Shown here piece by piece: positions 52,913 to 61,136 of a stretch of DNA of 64,000 nucleotides. Position 1 is the stretch's first letter, and each line of letters opens with the position of its first letter. The stretch is from Hyphomicrobiales bacterium. GTDB taxonomy: Bacteria; Pseudomonadota; Alphaproteobacteria; Rhizobiales; Xanthobacteraceae. The notes below the pieces were generated by a model. That model saw only the letters and a list, made by a program, of their open reading frames with translations, ran no database searches and was not told the DNA's origin. The position numbers and the translations under genes were made by a program. The DNA lies in contig JAFKKM010000026.1 in assembly GCA_017305555.1 (NCBI GenBank), forward strand, positions 1 to 64,000, in the 5' to 3' direction.

Positions 52913-54640
52913 GTGACGACCGAAACAGCCGTGGCCGATTACACCCGCGACGAGGCCAGCTACCTCGCTCATGTCCGCAAGCTCATCGACAAGGTGTGGC
53001 CCGCCGACGTCCCGCGCCAGCCGCGTTTTCCGTTCGGCGAAAAGCCGCTGACCGCTTATCTGCACGCCTGGGCCGAAAAGCAGCCGGACAAGGCCGCGAT
53101 CAAATTCTACGGTGCGGAAACCAGCTATCGCGATCTCGACCGCCTCAGCGACAACTTCGCGGCGCTATTGGTCAAGCTCGGCGCGCGCAAGGGCGATCGC
53201 ATCGCGGTGTTCCTGCCGAATTGCCCGCAGTTCTACGTCTGCTTCTACGGCATCCTGAAAGCCGGCTGCGTGCATGTGCCGGTCAACCCGATGTTCACCG
53301 AGCATGAGCTGCGCTACGAGTTGAACGACTCCGGCGCGCGGATCATCGTGGTGCAGGATCAACTGTTCCCGCTGATCGAAACGGTGCGGCCGCACTGCAC
53401 GCTCGATCACGTCATCAGCACCAGCTATCGCGACGTGGTGTCGTCCGATCCGGAAGGGCCGCTGCCGTCGGCGCTGGCGGTGCCGAAAATCGAAATTCCC
53501 GGCACCATAGACCTGATGACGGCGCTGGCCGAGGACGCCAAGCCGCCGCAGATTGACGTCAGCCTCGATGACATCGCAGCGCTGAACTACACCGGCGGCA
53601 CCACCGGTATGCCGAAGGGCTGCGTCCACACCCAGCGCGACATGCTGTTCACCGGCGCGGTGATGGGCTCGATCAGCGCCCACGTCGGCAATACCGACGT
53701 CGTCATCAATTTCTGGCCGATTTTCTGGATTGCCGGCGAGGATGTCGGCATCATCCTGCCTGTCATTACCGGCGCGACCTGCGTGCTGCTGGCACGCTGG
53801 GACCCAGTTGCCTATGCGCGCGCGGTCGAACGGCACAAAGTCACGGTGTCGATGATGGTGGTCGACAACGCCGTCGAGATCATGGGCAATCCGGAAGCGA
53901 TGAAGCACAACATGCGCTCGCTGCGCGAGGTGCTGGTGGCGTCGTTCGTCAAGAAGCTCAACCCGGCGTTCCGCCAGGGCTGGCGGAACCTCACCGGCTC
54001 GACCTTGCGCGAAGCGGCGTGGGGCATGACCGAGACCCATTCCTTCGACAGCTTTACCCAGGGCTGGCAGGACGACGATCAGGACCTCAAGGCGCAGCAG
54101 ATCTTCGCCGGCATTCCGGTGCCCTCGACCGATTTCAAGATTCTCGAATTCGGCTCCAACAAGCTGATGCCGATCGGCACCGAAGGCGAGTTATGCGTGC
54201 GCACGCCGTCGCTGCTGAAAGGTTATTGGAACAAGCCCGACGCCACCGCCGAAGGGCTGGTGAACGGCTGGCTGCGCACCGGCGATCTCGGCATGATCTC
54301 CGAACGCGGCACCGTGCATTTCCTCGGCCGCCGCAAGGAAATGCTGAAGGTGAAGGGCATGAGCGTGTTTCCCGCCGAGATCGAAGCAGTGCTGGGCCAG
54401 CACCCCGCCGTCACCGGCAGCGGCGTGATCGGCCGCGAGGACGACACCCGCGGACAGGTGCCGGTCGCCTTCATCACGCTACTTCCCGAGGAACGCAAGA
54501 CAGTGACGGCGGAGTCGCTCGGTGCCTTCTGCAAGGAACGCCTCGCCGGCTACAAGCTGCCGGAAATCCGCATCGTCGACGCGCTGCCGATGACCGCGAC
54601 GGGCAAGGTGAAGAAGGAAGAGCTGTCGCAGTTGTTGTGA
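52913..54640 (+). CDS. AMP-dependent acyl-CoA ligase
   Basis: This 575-residue AMP-forming ligase has the P-loop LNYTGGTTGMPKGCV, the motif GMTETHSFDSF, and the C-terminal lysine motif (MTATGKVKKEEL). It starts at GTG 52913 with CAGGAGAACGCC upstream, 33 bp after the carboxylase gene, so both form one operon under the MarR-controlled promoter. It probably makes the acyl-CoA that the carboxylase then carboxylates. A family B repeat (54678-54762) beyond the stop may serve as transcript end. The chain length or type of acid is unknown. Confidence 0.9.
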   Translation: MTTETAVADYTRDEASYLAHVRKLIDKVWPADVPRQPRFPFGEKPLTAYLHAWAEKQPDKAAIKFYGAETSYRDLDRLSDNFAALLVKLGARKGDRIAVFLPNCPQFYVCFYGILKAGCVHVPVNPMFTEHELRYELNDSGARIIVVQDQLFPLIETVRPHCTLDHVISTSYRDVVSSDPEGPLPSALAVPKIEIPGTIDLMTALAEDAKPPQIDVSLDDIAALNYTGGTTGMPKGCVHTQRDMLFTGAVMGSISAHVGNTDVVINFWPIFWIAGEDVGIILPVITGATCVLLARWDPVAYARAVERHKVTVSMMVVDNAVEIMGNPEAMKHNMRSLREVLVASFVKKLNPAFRQGWRNLTGSTLREAAWGMTETHSFDSFTQGWQDDDQDLKAQQIFAGIPVPSTDFKILEFGSNKLMPIGTEGELCVRTPSLLKGYWNKPDATAEGLVNGWLRTGDLGMISERGTVHFLGRRKEMLKVKGMSVFPAEIEAVLGQHPAVTGSGVIGREDDTRGQVPVAFITLLPEERKTVTAESLGAFCKERLAGYKLPEIRIVDALPMTATGKVKKEELSQLL

Positions 54641-54677
54641 GGGTGACGCGGCGTAACGCGATGAGGCCTCGTTAGAC

Positions 54678-54762
54678 CGTCATTGCGAGCGAAGCGAAGC
54701 AATCCAGAAGGCCACAAAGTAAGAAGTGGATTGCTTCGTCGCTCACGCTCCTCGCAATGACG
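54678..54762 (+). repeat. Dispersed palindromic repeat, family B, copy 4
   Basis: CGTCATTGCGAGCGAAGCGA to CTCCTCGCAATGACG, starting 37 bp past the ligase stop. It is followed by a family C repeat 31 bp on, between convergent genes. Confidence 0.85.
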
Positions 54763-54793
54763 GTGAAATGGGCGAGCGCGCCCGCCTTTTTCA

Positions 54794-54880
54794 ATGCCCG
54801 GGCTTATCCCGGGCATCCACGTCTGCTCTAAGTCTCTGCTGAATAAAGCGTGGATGGCCAGGACAAGCCCGGCCATGACG
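54794..54880 (+). repeat. Palindromic repeat, family C
   Basis: ATGCCCGGGCTTATCCCGGG, then ATCCACG pairing with CGTGGAT, ending GACAAGCCCGGCCATGACG. The unit can fold into a long imperfect hairpin. Only one copy was found in this window. Confidence 0.7.
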
Positions 54881-54887
54881 TTCGATC

Positions 54888-56084
54888 TTACTGCTTCAAG
54901 AGCTTGCACGCGCTCTGGGCTACCGGCACGAACGCCTGCTCGCCGGGCACCTTCTTCACCAAGTTGACGAGGTCGGTCGGCGACTTCATCTCTTCCGGCT
55001 TCTTGGCCTCGGCGTAATAGACCTCGCGCATCAACCGGCCGTCGGCACGGATCTTGGCGTTGTCAGTGAAGAAATCCGACACCGGCGTTTCCTTCATCTT
55101 CGCCAGAACAGCTTTGGTCTCGGTGGTCCCGGCCGCCTTCACCGATTTCAGGTAATGCAGCACGGCGCTGTAGACGTTGGCCTGCGGATCAGTCGGCATC
55201 TTGCCGAACGCCTTCTTGAAGCGCGCGCTCCAGGCGCGGCTCTTGTCGTTCTCGTCCCAGTAGAAGCTGAAGACGAGCGGCATCCCCTGCGTCACCTTGT
55301 TGCCGAGCGCTTCGATATCCACCGTCGTCATCGACAGCGGCACGAAGCGCTGACCGGCGCGCTCGATGCCGAATTCGCCGGCTTGCTTGACGGCGTTGCT
55401 GAGGTCGGCGCCACCGGCGATCACGCCGATGTTCTTCGCGCCCGACGCCTGCGCCGTCAGCAGGAACGAGCTGAAGTCCGGCGTATTCAGCGGGAAGCGC
55501 ACCGCGCCCTTGAACTCGCCGCCGCCCGCCTCGATCATCTTTTTGGCGTCGGCCTCGATGGAATGCCCGGCGGTGTAGTCCACCGTGATGAAGTACCACG
55601 AACTCGCCTTGTCGCCGGACACGCCCTTGATGGTGAGGTTCGCGACCTCATAGCCGTCATTGGCCCACTGCATGCCGTTCGGCGAACAGGATTTGCCGCC
55701 GATGTCGCTGCTGCTGGCCATCGACACCACGAGAATCTTGTCCTTCTGCTCGGCGAGGCTCTGAACCGCGAGCGACACGCCAGAGCTATAAATATCAAAC
55801 ACCGCACCGACGCCCTCGACGTCGAACCAGCGACGCGCGATGTTGACGCCGTTGTCCGGCTTGTGCGCGTGATCGGCAAACACGATCTCGATCGGCTTGC
55901 CGAACATGGTGCCGCCCATGTCTTCGATCGCCAACTTCGCGGCCGCGACTGAACCCATGCCGGTAATGCTGGAATAAACCGAATTCTGATCGTTGAGGAT
56001 GCCGACCTTGACCGGCCCCTGCTGCGCCAACGCGCTTCCTCCAAACCCCACCATGATGGCTGCCGCGGCGATCCAAGCGCGCAT
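54888..56084 (-). CDS. Liv-type ABC transporter substrate-binding protein
   Basis: This 398-residue protein has a Sec signal peptide (AWIAAAAIMVGFGGSALAQ, cleavage after ALA) and the type 1 periplasmic binding fold used by branched-chain amino acid and organic acid transporters (VKVGILNDQNSVYSS). ATG 56084 is favoured over GTG 56090 because GGGAGG lies at good spacing. It follows the GntR gene by 188 bp, with a promoter-like TTGACG-N17-CAGAAT in the gap. LivF and LivG ATPases are encoded 6 kb upstream on the same strand, so it may be their binding protein. It is a paralog of the binding protein at 6124-7335. The ligand is probably the acid degraded by the neighbouring enzymes. Confidence 0.9.
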   Translation of the reverse strand: MRAWIAAAAIMVGFGGSALAQQGPVKVGILNDQNSVYSSITGMGSVAAAKLAIEDMGGTMFGKPIEIVFADHAHKPDNGVNIARRWFDVEGVGAVFDIYSSGVSLAVQSLAEQKDKILVVSMASSSDIGGKSCSPNGMQWANDGYEVANLTIKGVSGDKASSWYFITVDYTAGHSIEADAKKMIEAGGGEFKGAVRFPLNTPDFSSFLLTAQASGAKNIGVIAGGADLSNAVKQAGEFGIERAGQRFVPLSMTTVDIEALGNKVTQGMPLVFSFYWDENDKSRAWSARFKKAFGKMPTDPQANVYSAVLHYLKSVKAAGTTETKAVLAKMKETPVSDFFTDNAKIRADGRLMREVYYAEAKKPEEMKSPTDLVNLVKKVPGEQAFVPVAQSACKLLKQ

Positions 56085-56136
56085 TCGCACCTCCCGAACT
56101 TATGATTCTTTCCACGCCTAGTGGCGTCTGCTGACA

Positions 56137-56165
56137 ATTCTGCCCGAGCCCACGGATTACGTCAA
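56137..56165 (-). promoter_or_regulatory. Candidate sigma-70 promoter of the binding-protein gene
   Basis: On the minus strand: TTGACG (56165-56160), 17 bp, CAGAAT (56142-56137). ATTGTC overlapping the -10 matches one half of the GntR-type palindrome at 61003-61019. Confidence 0.45.
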
Positions 56166-56272
56166 TTCCTTTACGTATATCGAATGACACACGCGTGGCC
56201 GCTAATCACCTCGTGTCCGCAGCCGCGCGTAAAATGCGGATTTCGCCGCACGGAAATGATGTGCAACGCAAT

Positions 56273-57010
56273 CTACCGCTGGTCTGCCGGCCAGTCCGCC
56301 GCCATATCGATATCGAGATTGGCAAGCTCATAGCCCCGGCGAAAATCAACGATGTGCTTGTCCATCCAGCTTCTTGCGCCGACCGCGTCGCGGTTGCGCA
56401 ACGCCTGAACGATCTTCTCGTGCGCGAACAGCAGGCGCTCGCCGGCGCTCAAGCTGGTCAGCACCTTGGAGAACGATGGGTAAAACAACTGGCTGATAGG
56501 CTGGCGGCATAATTGCAACGCGCGATTGCGCGAGGCGCGGGCGATGATCTGATGAAACGCGATATCGAGTTGCACCAGTGCCTGCTGGTCCTCCAGGCTC
56601 GCTCGTGTCTTGTCGAGGTTAGCTTGCAGCAAATCGAGCGTCTCGTCGTCGATGTGTCTGGCGGCACATTCCGCCAGCACCGGCTCGAAGCAGCGCATAC
56701 TTTCCCACAATTCAAGGAAGCTGATCTCGTGCAGCACGATGGCCGCCGTGATCCTCGCCGAAATATCCGCCTCGCGCGGCGCGGTGACATACAGCAGCTT
56801 GCCGCCGTCGTGACGGCGCACCAGTCCGTTCTGCTCAAGCACACGGACGGCTTCGCGCACCGTCGAGCGATGCACGCCGAAGTCGCCCGCCATCGTGGTT
56901 TCCGACGGCACGCGATCACCGACCGACCACTGCCCCGACATGATCTTCGCTTCGATGCTGCGCACCACCTGCCGATAGGCTGGCTCGTTGCGAACGAAAT
57001 CCGGCGGCAT
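56273..57010 (-). CDS. GntR-family transcriptional regulator (FadR/FCD subgroup)
   Basis: This 245-residue protein has an N-terminal GntR winged helix (GDRVPSETTMAGDFGVHRSTVREAVRVLEQNGLVRRHDGG) and an all-helical FCD effector domain (LVQLDIAFHQIIARASRNRAL and HEKIVQALRNRD, with the metal-binding Asp and His residues). FCD regulators usually bind sites of the form TNGTNNNACNA. Such a site, TTGTCCGACAA, lies before the first gene of this operon. The ATG at 57010 overlaps the acyl-CoA synthetase stop (TGATG), so the regulator is translated with the enzymes it probably controls. The effector is unknown. Confidence 0.92.
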   Translation of the reverse strand: MPPDFVRNEPAYRQVVRSIEAKIMSGQWSVGDRVPSETTMAGDFGVHRSTVREAVRVLEQNGLVRRHDGGKLLYVTAPREADISARITAAIVLHEISFLELWESMRCFEPVLAECAARHIDDETLDLLQANLDKTRASLEDQQALVQLDIAFHQIIARASRNRALQLCRQPISQLFYPSFSKVLTSLSAGERLLFAHEKIVQALRNRDAVGARSWMDKHIVDFRRGYELANLDIDMAADWPADQR

Positions 57011-58653
57011 CAGGCCTGCTTTCCCGACACGGCGGTGCGGTCGGCATCACGCAACGCGCGCCGACTAACCTTGCCGGTGATGGTCGTGGGCAATTCGGTG
57101 CGATATTCAATCGCGCGCGGATACTTGTAGGGCGCCGTCACGGACTTGACGTGATCTTGCAGTTCGCGCGTCAGCGACGGTGATGGCGCAATGCCGTCAC
57201 GCAATACGACGAACGCCTTGACGATCTCGCCGCGCTCCTCATCCGGACTGCCGATCACCGCGCAGATCTGAATCGCGGCGTGTTCCGCCAGCGCATTCTC
57301 GACTTCCAGCGGCCCGATGCGATAGCCGGCGGAATTGATGACGTCGTCGGAGCGGCCATGGTACCAGAAGTAACCGTCAGCATCCTTCTCGGCGCGGTCG
57401 CTGGTGAGATACCAACGGCCTTCCGGACCTTCGACGAAACAGGCCGCAGTCTTCTCCGCATCTTTCCAGTAACCCAGCATCAGTTGCGGGTTCGGCAATT
57501 TCACCGCGAGATCGCCCTCCTGCCCCGGCGGCAACCGCCGGCCGCTGGCGTCGATGACATCCAACTCGGTGCCGGGCGACGGTAGGCCCATCGAGCCATA
57601 GCGCACCGGTTCGCCGGGATAGTTCAGCGCGACCATCAGCACTTCGGTCTGGCCGTAAGCTTCATCGATGCGGATGCCGGTGGCCTCCTCCCAACGCTCG
57701 GCCACGGCGGGATTCATCGCCTCGCCCGCCGTCACCACCCGCCGCAGCGCCGGAAGATCGCCACGCTGCACTTCATGCACCACACGCGAGAGTTCGGTAC
57801 CCGGCGCGCAGTAGACCGTGACGTTGTGTTTGCGCAGAAGCTGTGGCCGCAGTTTTGCGTCGAACGGCCCGTCGTAGAAGAACGAACAGGCGCCGCAACT
57901 GAGCGGACCAAAAATGATGCTGGTGCCGGCCTTGGCCCAGCCGGTATCGGCCGTACACCAGATAATTTCGCCCGGGCGGAGGTCGAGCCAGTAGATCGCG
58001 GACACGCGCCACGAATAGATCGCACGCGAGGAATGGATCACCGCCTTCGGATGCCCGGTCGAACCGGAGGTGTAATACATGATGGCAGAATCTTCGGCAT
58101 CGACGGTCGCCGCCTCGGCGGTGTTCGGAACACCTGCCATTTCCTTGTGCCAATCGAGCCAGCCCGCCGCCTGCCCGATCGCGATCTTCACCGGAACCTT
58201 TTCCGCGACGAGCGCGAATTTCCCGATATGCTCGGGGCGGCAGATCGCCGCCTTCGCCTCGGCGTTCTCGACGCGATAGGCGATGTCGCGCGCCGTCAGC
58301 ATCTCGACACATGGGATCGGCACCGCACCGATCCGCATCGCGGCAATCACCGCGATGAACCATTCCGGCAAGCGCGGCAGCATGACGACGATGCGGTCAC
58401 CCTTCTCGACGCCGCGCGCGCGCAGCACGTTCGCCAACCGGTTCGAGAGTTTCGCCAATTCGGAATAGCTGAAGGTGCGCTCGTCGCCCGCCGCATTCTC
58501 CCAGATCAGCGCCGGGCCATCGCGCTCGGAAGCCCATCGATCGATGACATCGGTGGCGAAGTTGAACGTCTTCGGTACGCGCCAGTCGAAACTCGCGCAC
58601 ATCGCGGCGTGGCTTTCCACGATCGGCTTGTCCAACGAGAACACATCGCGCAT
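57010..58653 (-). CDS. Acyl-CoA synthetase (ACSM/LvaE-like)
   Basis: This 547-residue AMP-forming ligase has the P-loop YYTSGSTGHPKAVI, YGQTEVLMV, and the C-terminal PTTITGKVSRRAL. WCTADTGWAKAGT and EWFIAVIAAMRIGAVPIPC place it with medium-chain (ACSM-like) synthetases. It starts at ATG 58653 behind GGGAGGAAGCC. It lies between an acyl-CoA dehydrogenase gene and the GntR gene, in an operon headed by an APH-type phosphotransferase. By comparison with the levulinate system LvaABCDE of Pseudomonas putida it should make the CoA ester of a keto or hydroxy acid. Levulinate itself is only one possibility. Confidence 0.9.
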   Translation of the reverse strand: MRDVFSLDKPIVESHAAMCASFDWRVPKTFNFATDVIDRWASERDGPALIWENAAGDERTFSYSELAKLSNRLANVLRARGVEKGDRIVVMLPRLPEWFIAVIAAMRIGAVPIPCVEMLTARDIAYRVENAEAKAAICRPEHIGKFALVAEKVPVKIAIGQAAGWLDWHKEMAGVPNTAEAATVDAEDSAIMYYTSGSTGHPKAVIHSSRAIYSWRVSAIYWLDLRPGEIIWCTADTGWAKAGTSIIFGPLSCGACSFFYDGPFDAKLRPQLLRKHNVTVYCAPGTELSRVVHEVQRGDLPALRRVVTAGEAMNPAVAERWEEATGIRIDEAYGQTEVLMVALNYPGEPVRYGSMGLPSPGTELDVIDASGRRLPPGQEGDLAVKLPNPQLMLGYWKDAEKTAACFVEGPEGRWYLTSDRAEKDADGYFWYHGRSDDVINSAGYRIGPLEVENALAEHAAIQICAVIGSPDEERGEIVKAFVVLRDGIAPSPSLTRELQDHVKSVTAPYKYPRAIEYRTELPTTITGKVSRRALRDADRTAVSGKQA

Positions 58654-58701
58654 GGCTTCCTCCCGATACTGCTTTTGTTCTTGCTATTGTCGGAGCGCGC
58701 T

Positions 58702-59895
58702 CTAGCCGGTTTGCCCCTGCACGATGCGGCGGCCGAGCGCCCAGCGATGCACTTCCGACGGGCCGTCGTAAATGCGAAACGCACGGACATCGCGATAGAA
58801 GCGCTCCACTACCGTATCGCGGGTGACGCCGAGCCCACCGAGAATCTGCAACGAGCGGTCGGCGACGCGCGCCACCGCTTCCGAGCACACCACCTTGGCC
58901 ATCGAGCTTTCGGTGCCGCCGCGCTCGCCTTTATCCAGCACCCATGCGGCGTGCCAGATCGTCAATTGCGCGGTGTGGATGTCCATCGCGTTATCGGCCA
59001 GCATGAACGAGACGCCTTCGTGCGAGCCGAGGGGCTTGCCGAACGCGGTCCGGCGGCGTGCGTAATCGGTGGCGATCTCGTGCGCGCGGATGGCGGAGCC
59101 GAGCCAGCGCATACAATGCGTCAACCGCGCCGGAGCGAGCCGCACCTGCGCGTGGCGGAATCCCTGCCCCACTTCACCCAGAACGGCATCGGCCGGCAGC
59201 CGCAGATTGTCGATGCGGATCACCGCGTGACCGCCGACGAAACTGGAATCCATGGTGTCGAGCGTGCGCTCGATCTTGATCGCAGGGTTCGGCAGATCGG
59301 CCAGGAACATCGTCGCGCCACCGTCGCCCTCGCCGCCGACCACCTTGGCCATGATGATAGCAAAGGCCGCGCCTTCGGCGCTGGTGATCAGCCACTTGTC
59401 GCCGTCGATCACCCATTCGTTGCCGTCGCGGCGCGCGGTGGTCTGCATCTGGCCCGGATCGGAGCCGGCGCCGGGTGCGGGCTCCGTCATGCAGAAGCAC
59501 GACCGCACAACGCCGGTCGCCAAAGGCTTCAGGTAGCGCTGGCGCTGCTCCGGATTGGCGATCACATCCAGCATGTGGATGTTGCCTTCGTCCGGCGCGG
59601 CGCAATGCAACGCGATGGGCCCGAGCATCGAATAACCAGCGGCGGTGAACACCGCGGCGCGGCCGATGTGGGACAATCCCGCGCCGCCGAATTCTTCCGG
59701 CGCATGTGGCGCCAGCACGCCGGCGCGAGCCGCCAGCGCATTCAATTCGCGCCGCAGTTCGTCGGTCGGGCCGTGCGAAGTCCAGCGTGGGTCCTTCTCA
59801 TAAGGAACGACCTGCTCCTGCACGAAGGTTTTGACCCGCGCGGCGAGGTCCGTCACATGCGATGGCAGCGCGAAATTCAGATCAAGTGCAGTCAT
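58702..59895 (-). CDS. Acyl-CoA dehydrogenase (ACAD10/11- or LvaC-like)
   Basis: This 397-residue flavoprotein is of the acyl-CoA dehydrogenase family: CFCMTEPAPGAGSDP at the FAD/substrate region, DGDKWLITSAEGA, ARRRTAFGKPLGSH and QILGGLGVTRDTVVERFYRD. ATG 59895 overlaps the stop of the phosphotransferase gene by one base (TGATG), so the two are coupled; the longer frame to 60252 is rejected. Pairs of APH-type kinase and acyl-CoA dehydrogenase correspond to the fused animal proteins ACAD10/ACAD11 and to LvaA/LvaC, where the dehydrogenase-fold enzyme works on a 4-phosphoryloxyacyl-CoA. The same chemistry is inferred here. Confidence 0.9.
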   Translation of the reverse strand: MTALDLNFALPSHVTDLAARVKTFVQEQVVPYEKDPRWTSHGPTDELRRELNALAARAGVLAPHAPEEFGGAGLSHIGRAAVFTAAGYSMLGPIALHCAAPDEGNIHMLDVIANPEQRQRYLKPLATGVVRSCFCMTEPAPGAGSDPGQMQTTARRDGNEWVIDGDKWLITSAEGAAFAIIMAKVVGGEGDGGATMFLADLPNPAIKIERTLDTMDSSFVGGHAVIRIDNLRLPADAVLGEVGQGFRHAQVRLAPARLTHCMRWLGSAIRAHEIATDYARRRTAFGKPLGSHEGVSFMLADNAMDIHTAQLTIWHAAWVLDKGERGGTESSMAKVVCSEAVARVADRSLQILGGLGVTRDTVVERFYRDVRAFRIYDGPSEVHRWALGRRIVQGQTG

Positions 59896-60992
59896 CAGTT
59901 CAATCCTCCGGTCGCGACATCGCGCGCAATCAAAACCATGTTTTCGCCGAGGCGAGCAAAGTCGGCGTAGCGTTCGTCCTTCACCGCGCCGTTGACCCAC
60001 TGGCGATGCAGTTGCAGGAAGACGATGCCGAGCTTGAACAACGCCAACACGCGCATCGCCGGCAGATCGTCGAGATCGCATCCCGTCGCCGCCGCGTAGC
60101 GTTGCGCCACTTCGGTTCGCGTCCAGAAGCCGGGAAGCGCCGTCGGCATCTGCCGCAACTCGCGCCATGCGAGCGGATCGCCCGGCTCGGCCCAGTAGCT
60201 GAGCAGCGTCGCGAGATCGAACAACGGATCGCCGCGCGTGCCCATGTCCCAATCCACCAACGCCACCGGCAACAGGGTTTCAGGGTTCAGGATCATGTTG
60301 TCGAGCTTGAAATCGCAATGCAGCAGCGTCGCGGGCCGTTCACGAAAACGCTGCCGCGCCAGCCACTGCGCAACATCGTCGAGCAGGCTCCGCATCGTGT
60401 CGGAGCCCGCCACCAGCGCGCCGCGCTTCGACCAGCCGGCAATAGCGCGCGCGATGAAGCCGTCCGGCCTGCCGAGATCGCCGAGGCCGACCGATTGCGC
60501 ATCGACCTTATGCAGGCTCGCCAATGTCGCCACCAGCATCTCGCACAACTGATGCGGCGCATTGTCATGGGACGCGACCGGCGCGAGATCGACGCCGCGC
60601 ACAACGATGCCGCTGCGATATTCGATCAATTGAAACGGCACGCCGATGACGTCGCGACGCTCGCAGTAATGCAGGCTCGGCGCGATGAACGGCAGCGCGG
60701 TGGCGAGGCGCGAAAGGATCTTGTGCTCGCGCGCCATGTCATGCGCGCCCGGCGGCAGGTCGCCATCCGGCGGTCGCCGCAACACCGCGCTCACGCCATC
60801 GACAACAACGAGATAATTGCGGTTGGCAAGGCCGCCCGCGAATTGCCGGATTGGCTGATCCGGGTCGAAGCTCATGCCCTGCGCCCGCAGATAATCCGCT
60901 AGCCGATGCCAGTCGGCCGGCACCGTCTCGGCGGCCGACAGCAGCATGGCGGAGTCCGCCGTGGGCGGGTGCGTGACCGGATTGGCGCTCAC
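59895..60992 (-). CDS. APH-type phosphotransferase (ACAD10/11 N-domain- or LvaA-like)
   Basis: This 365-residue protein has the aminoglycoside-phosphotransferase kinase fold. The catalytic loop is HCDFKLDN (His, Asp and Asn of the Brenner motif), and the metal-binding DWD follows in LVDWDMGTRGDP. The N-lobe carries FAGGLANRNYLV and AVLRRPP with the lysine-equivalent region. The start is taken as GTG 60992 with GGAGG four bases before it; TTG 61016 and ATG 60947 are alternatives. It heads the operon APH, acyl-CoA dehydrogenase, acyl-CoA synthetase, GntR. The inferred role is phosphorylation of the 4-hydroxyl of a hydroxyacyl-CoA rather than antibiotic resistance. Confidence 0.88.
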   Translation of the reverse strand: MSANPVTHPPTADSAMLLSAAETVPADWHRLADYLRAQGMSFDPDQPIRQFAGGLANRNYLVVVDGVSAVLRRPPDGDLPPGAHDMAREHKILSRLATALPFIAPSLHYCERRDVIGVPFQLIEYRSGIVVRGVDLAPVASHDNAPHQLCEMLVATLASLHKVDAQSVGLGDLGRPDGFIARAIAGWSKRGALVAGSDTMRSLLDDVAQWLARQRFRERPATLLHCDFKLDNMILNPETLLPVALVDWDMGTRGDPLFDLATLLSYWAEPGDPLAWRELRQMPTALPGFWTRTEVAQRYAAATGCDLDDLPAMRVLALFKLGIVFLQLHRQWVNGAVKDERYADFARLGENMVLIARDVATGGLN

Positions 60993-61002
60993 ATCGCCTC
61001 CA

Positions 61003-61019
61003 TTATTGTCCGACAATAA
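61003..61019. promoter_or_regulatory. GntR/FadR-type palindromic operator 1
   Basis: TTATTGTC-C-GACAATAA is a perfect 8-1-8 inverted repeat, ending 11 bp before the GTG start of the phosphotransferase gene. Its core TTGTCCGACAA fits the TNGTNNNACNA consensus of FCD-type GntR regulators, one of which is encoded in the same operon. Confidence 0.75.
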
Positions 61020-61097
61020 ATTCTAATCAGACAGGGAGACGTCGCGTCAAGACCAATATTTCGGGGAATTTCGGACTTTCAGACGAAATTGACTTCC

Positions 61098-61114
61098 ATT
61101 TTGCCCGACAATAT
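61098..61114. promoter_or_regulatory. GntR/FadR-type operator 2 (imperfect)
   Basis: ATTTTGCC-C-GACAATAT keeps a perfect right half (GACAATA) and a degenerate left half. It lies 95 bp upstream of operator 1, so looping or upstream repression is possible. Confidence 0.5.
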
Positions 61115-61136
61115 CAACGAAGATGCCGCCAACAGC

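Noticed and set aside
59895..60992. Aminoglycoside resistance gene
   Set aside because: The kinase fold is shared, but coupling to an acyl-CoA dehydrogenase and synthetase points to the LvaA/ACAD10-11 type.
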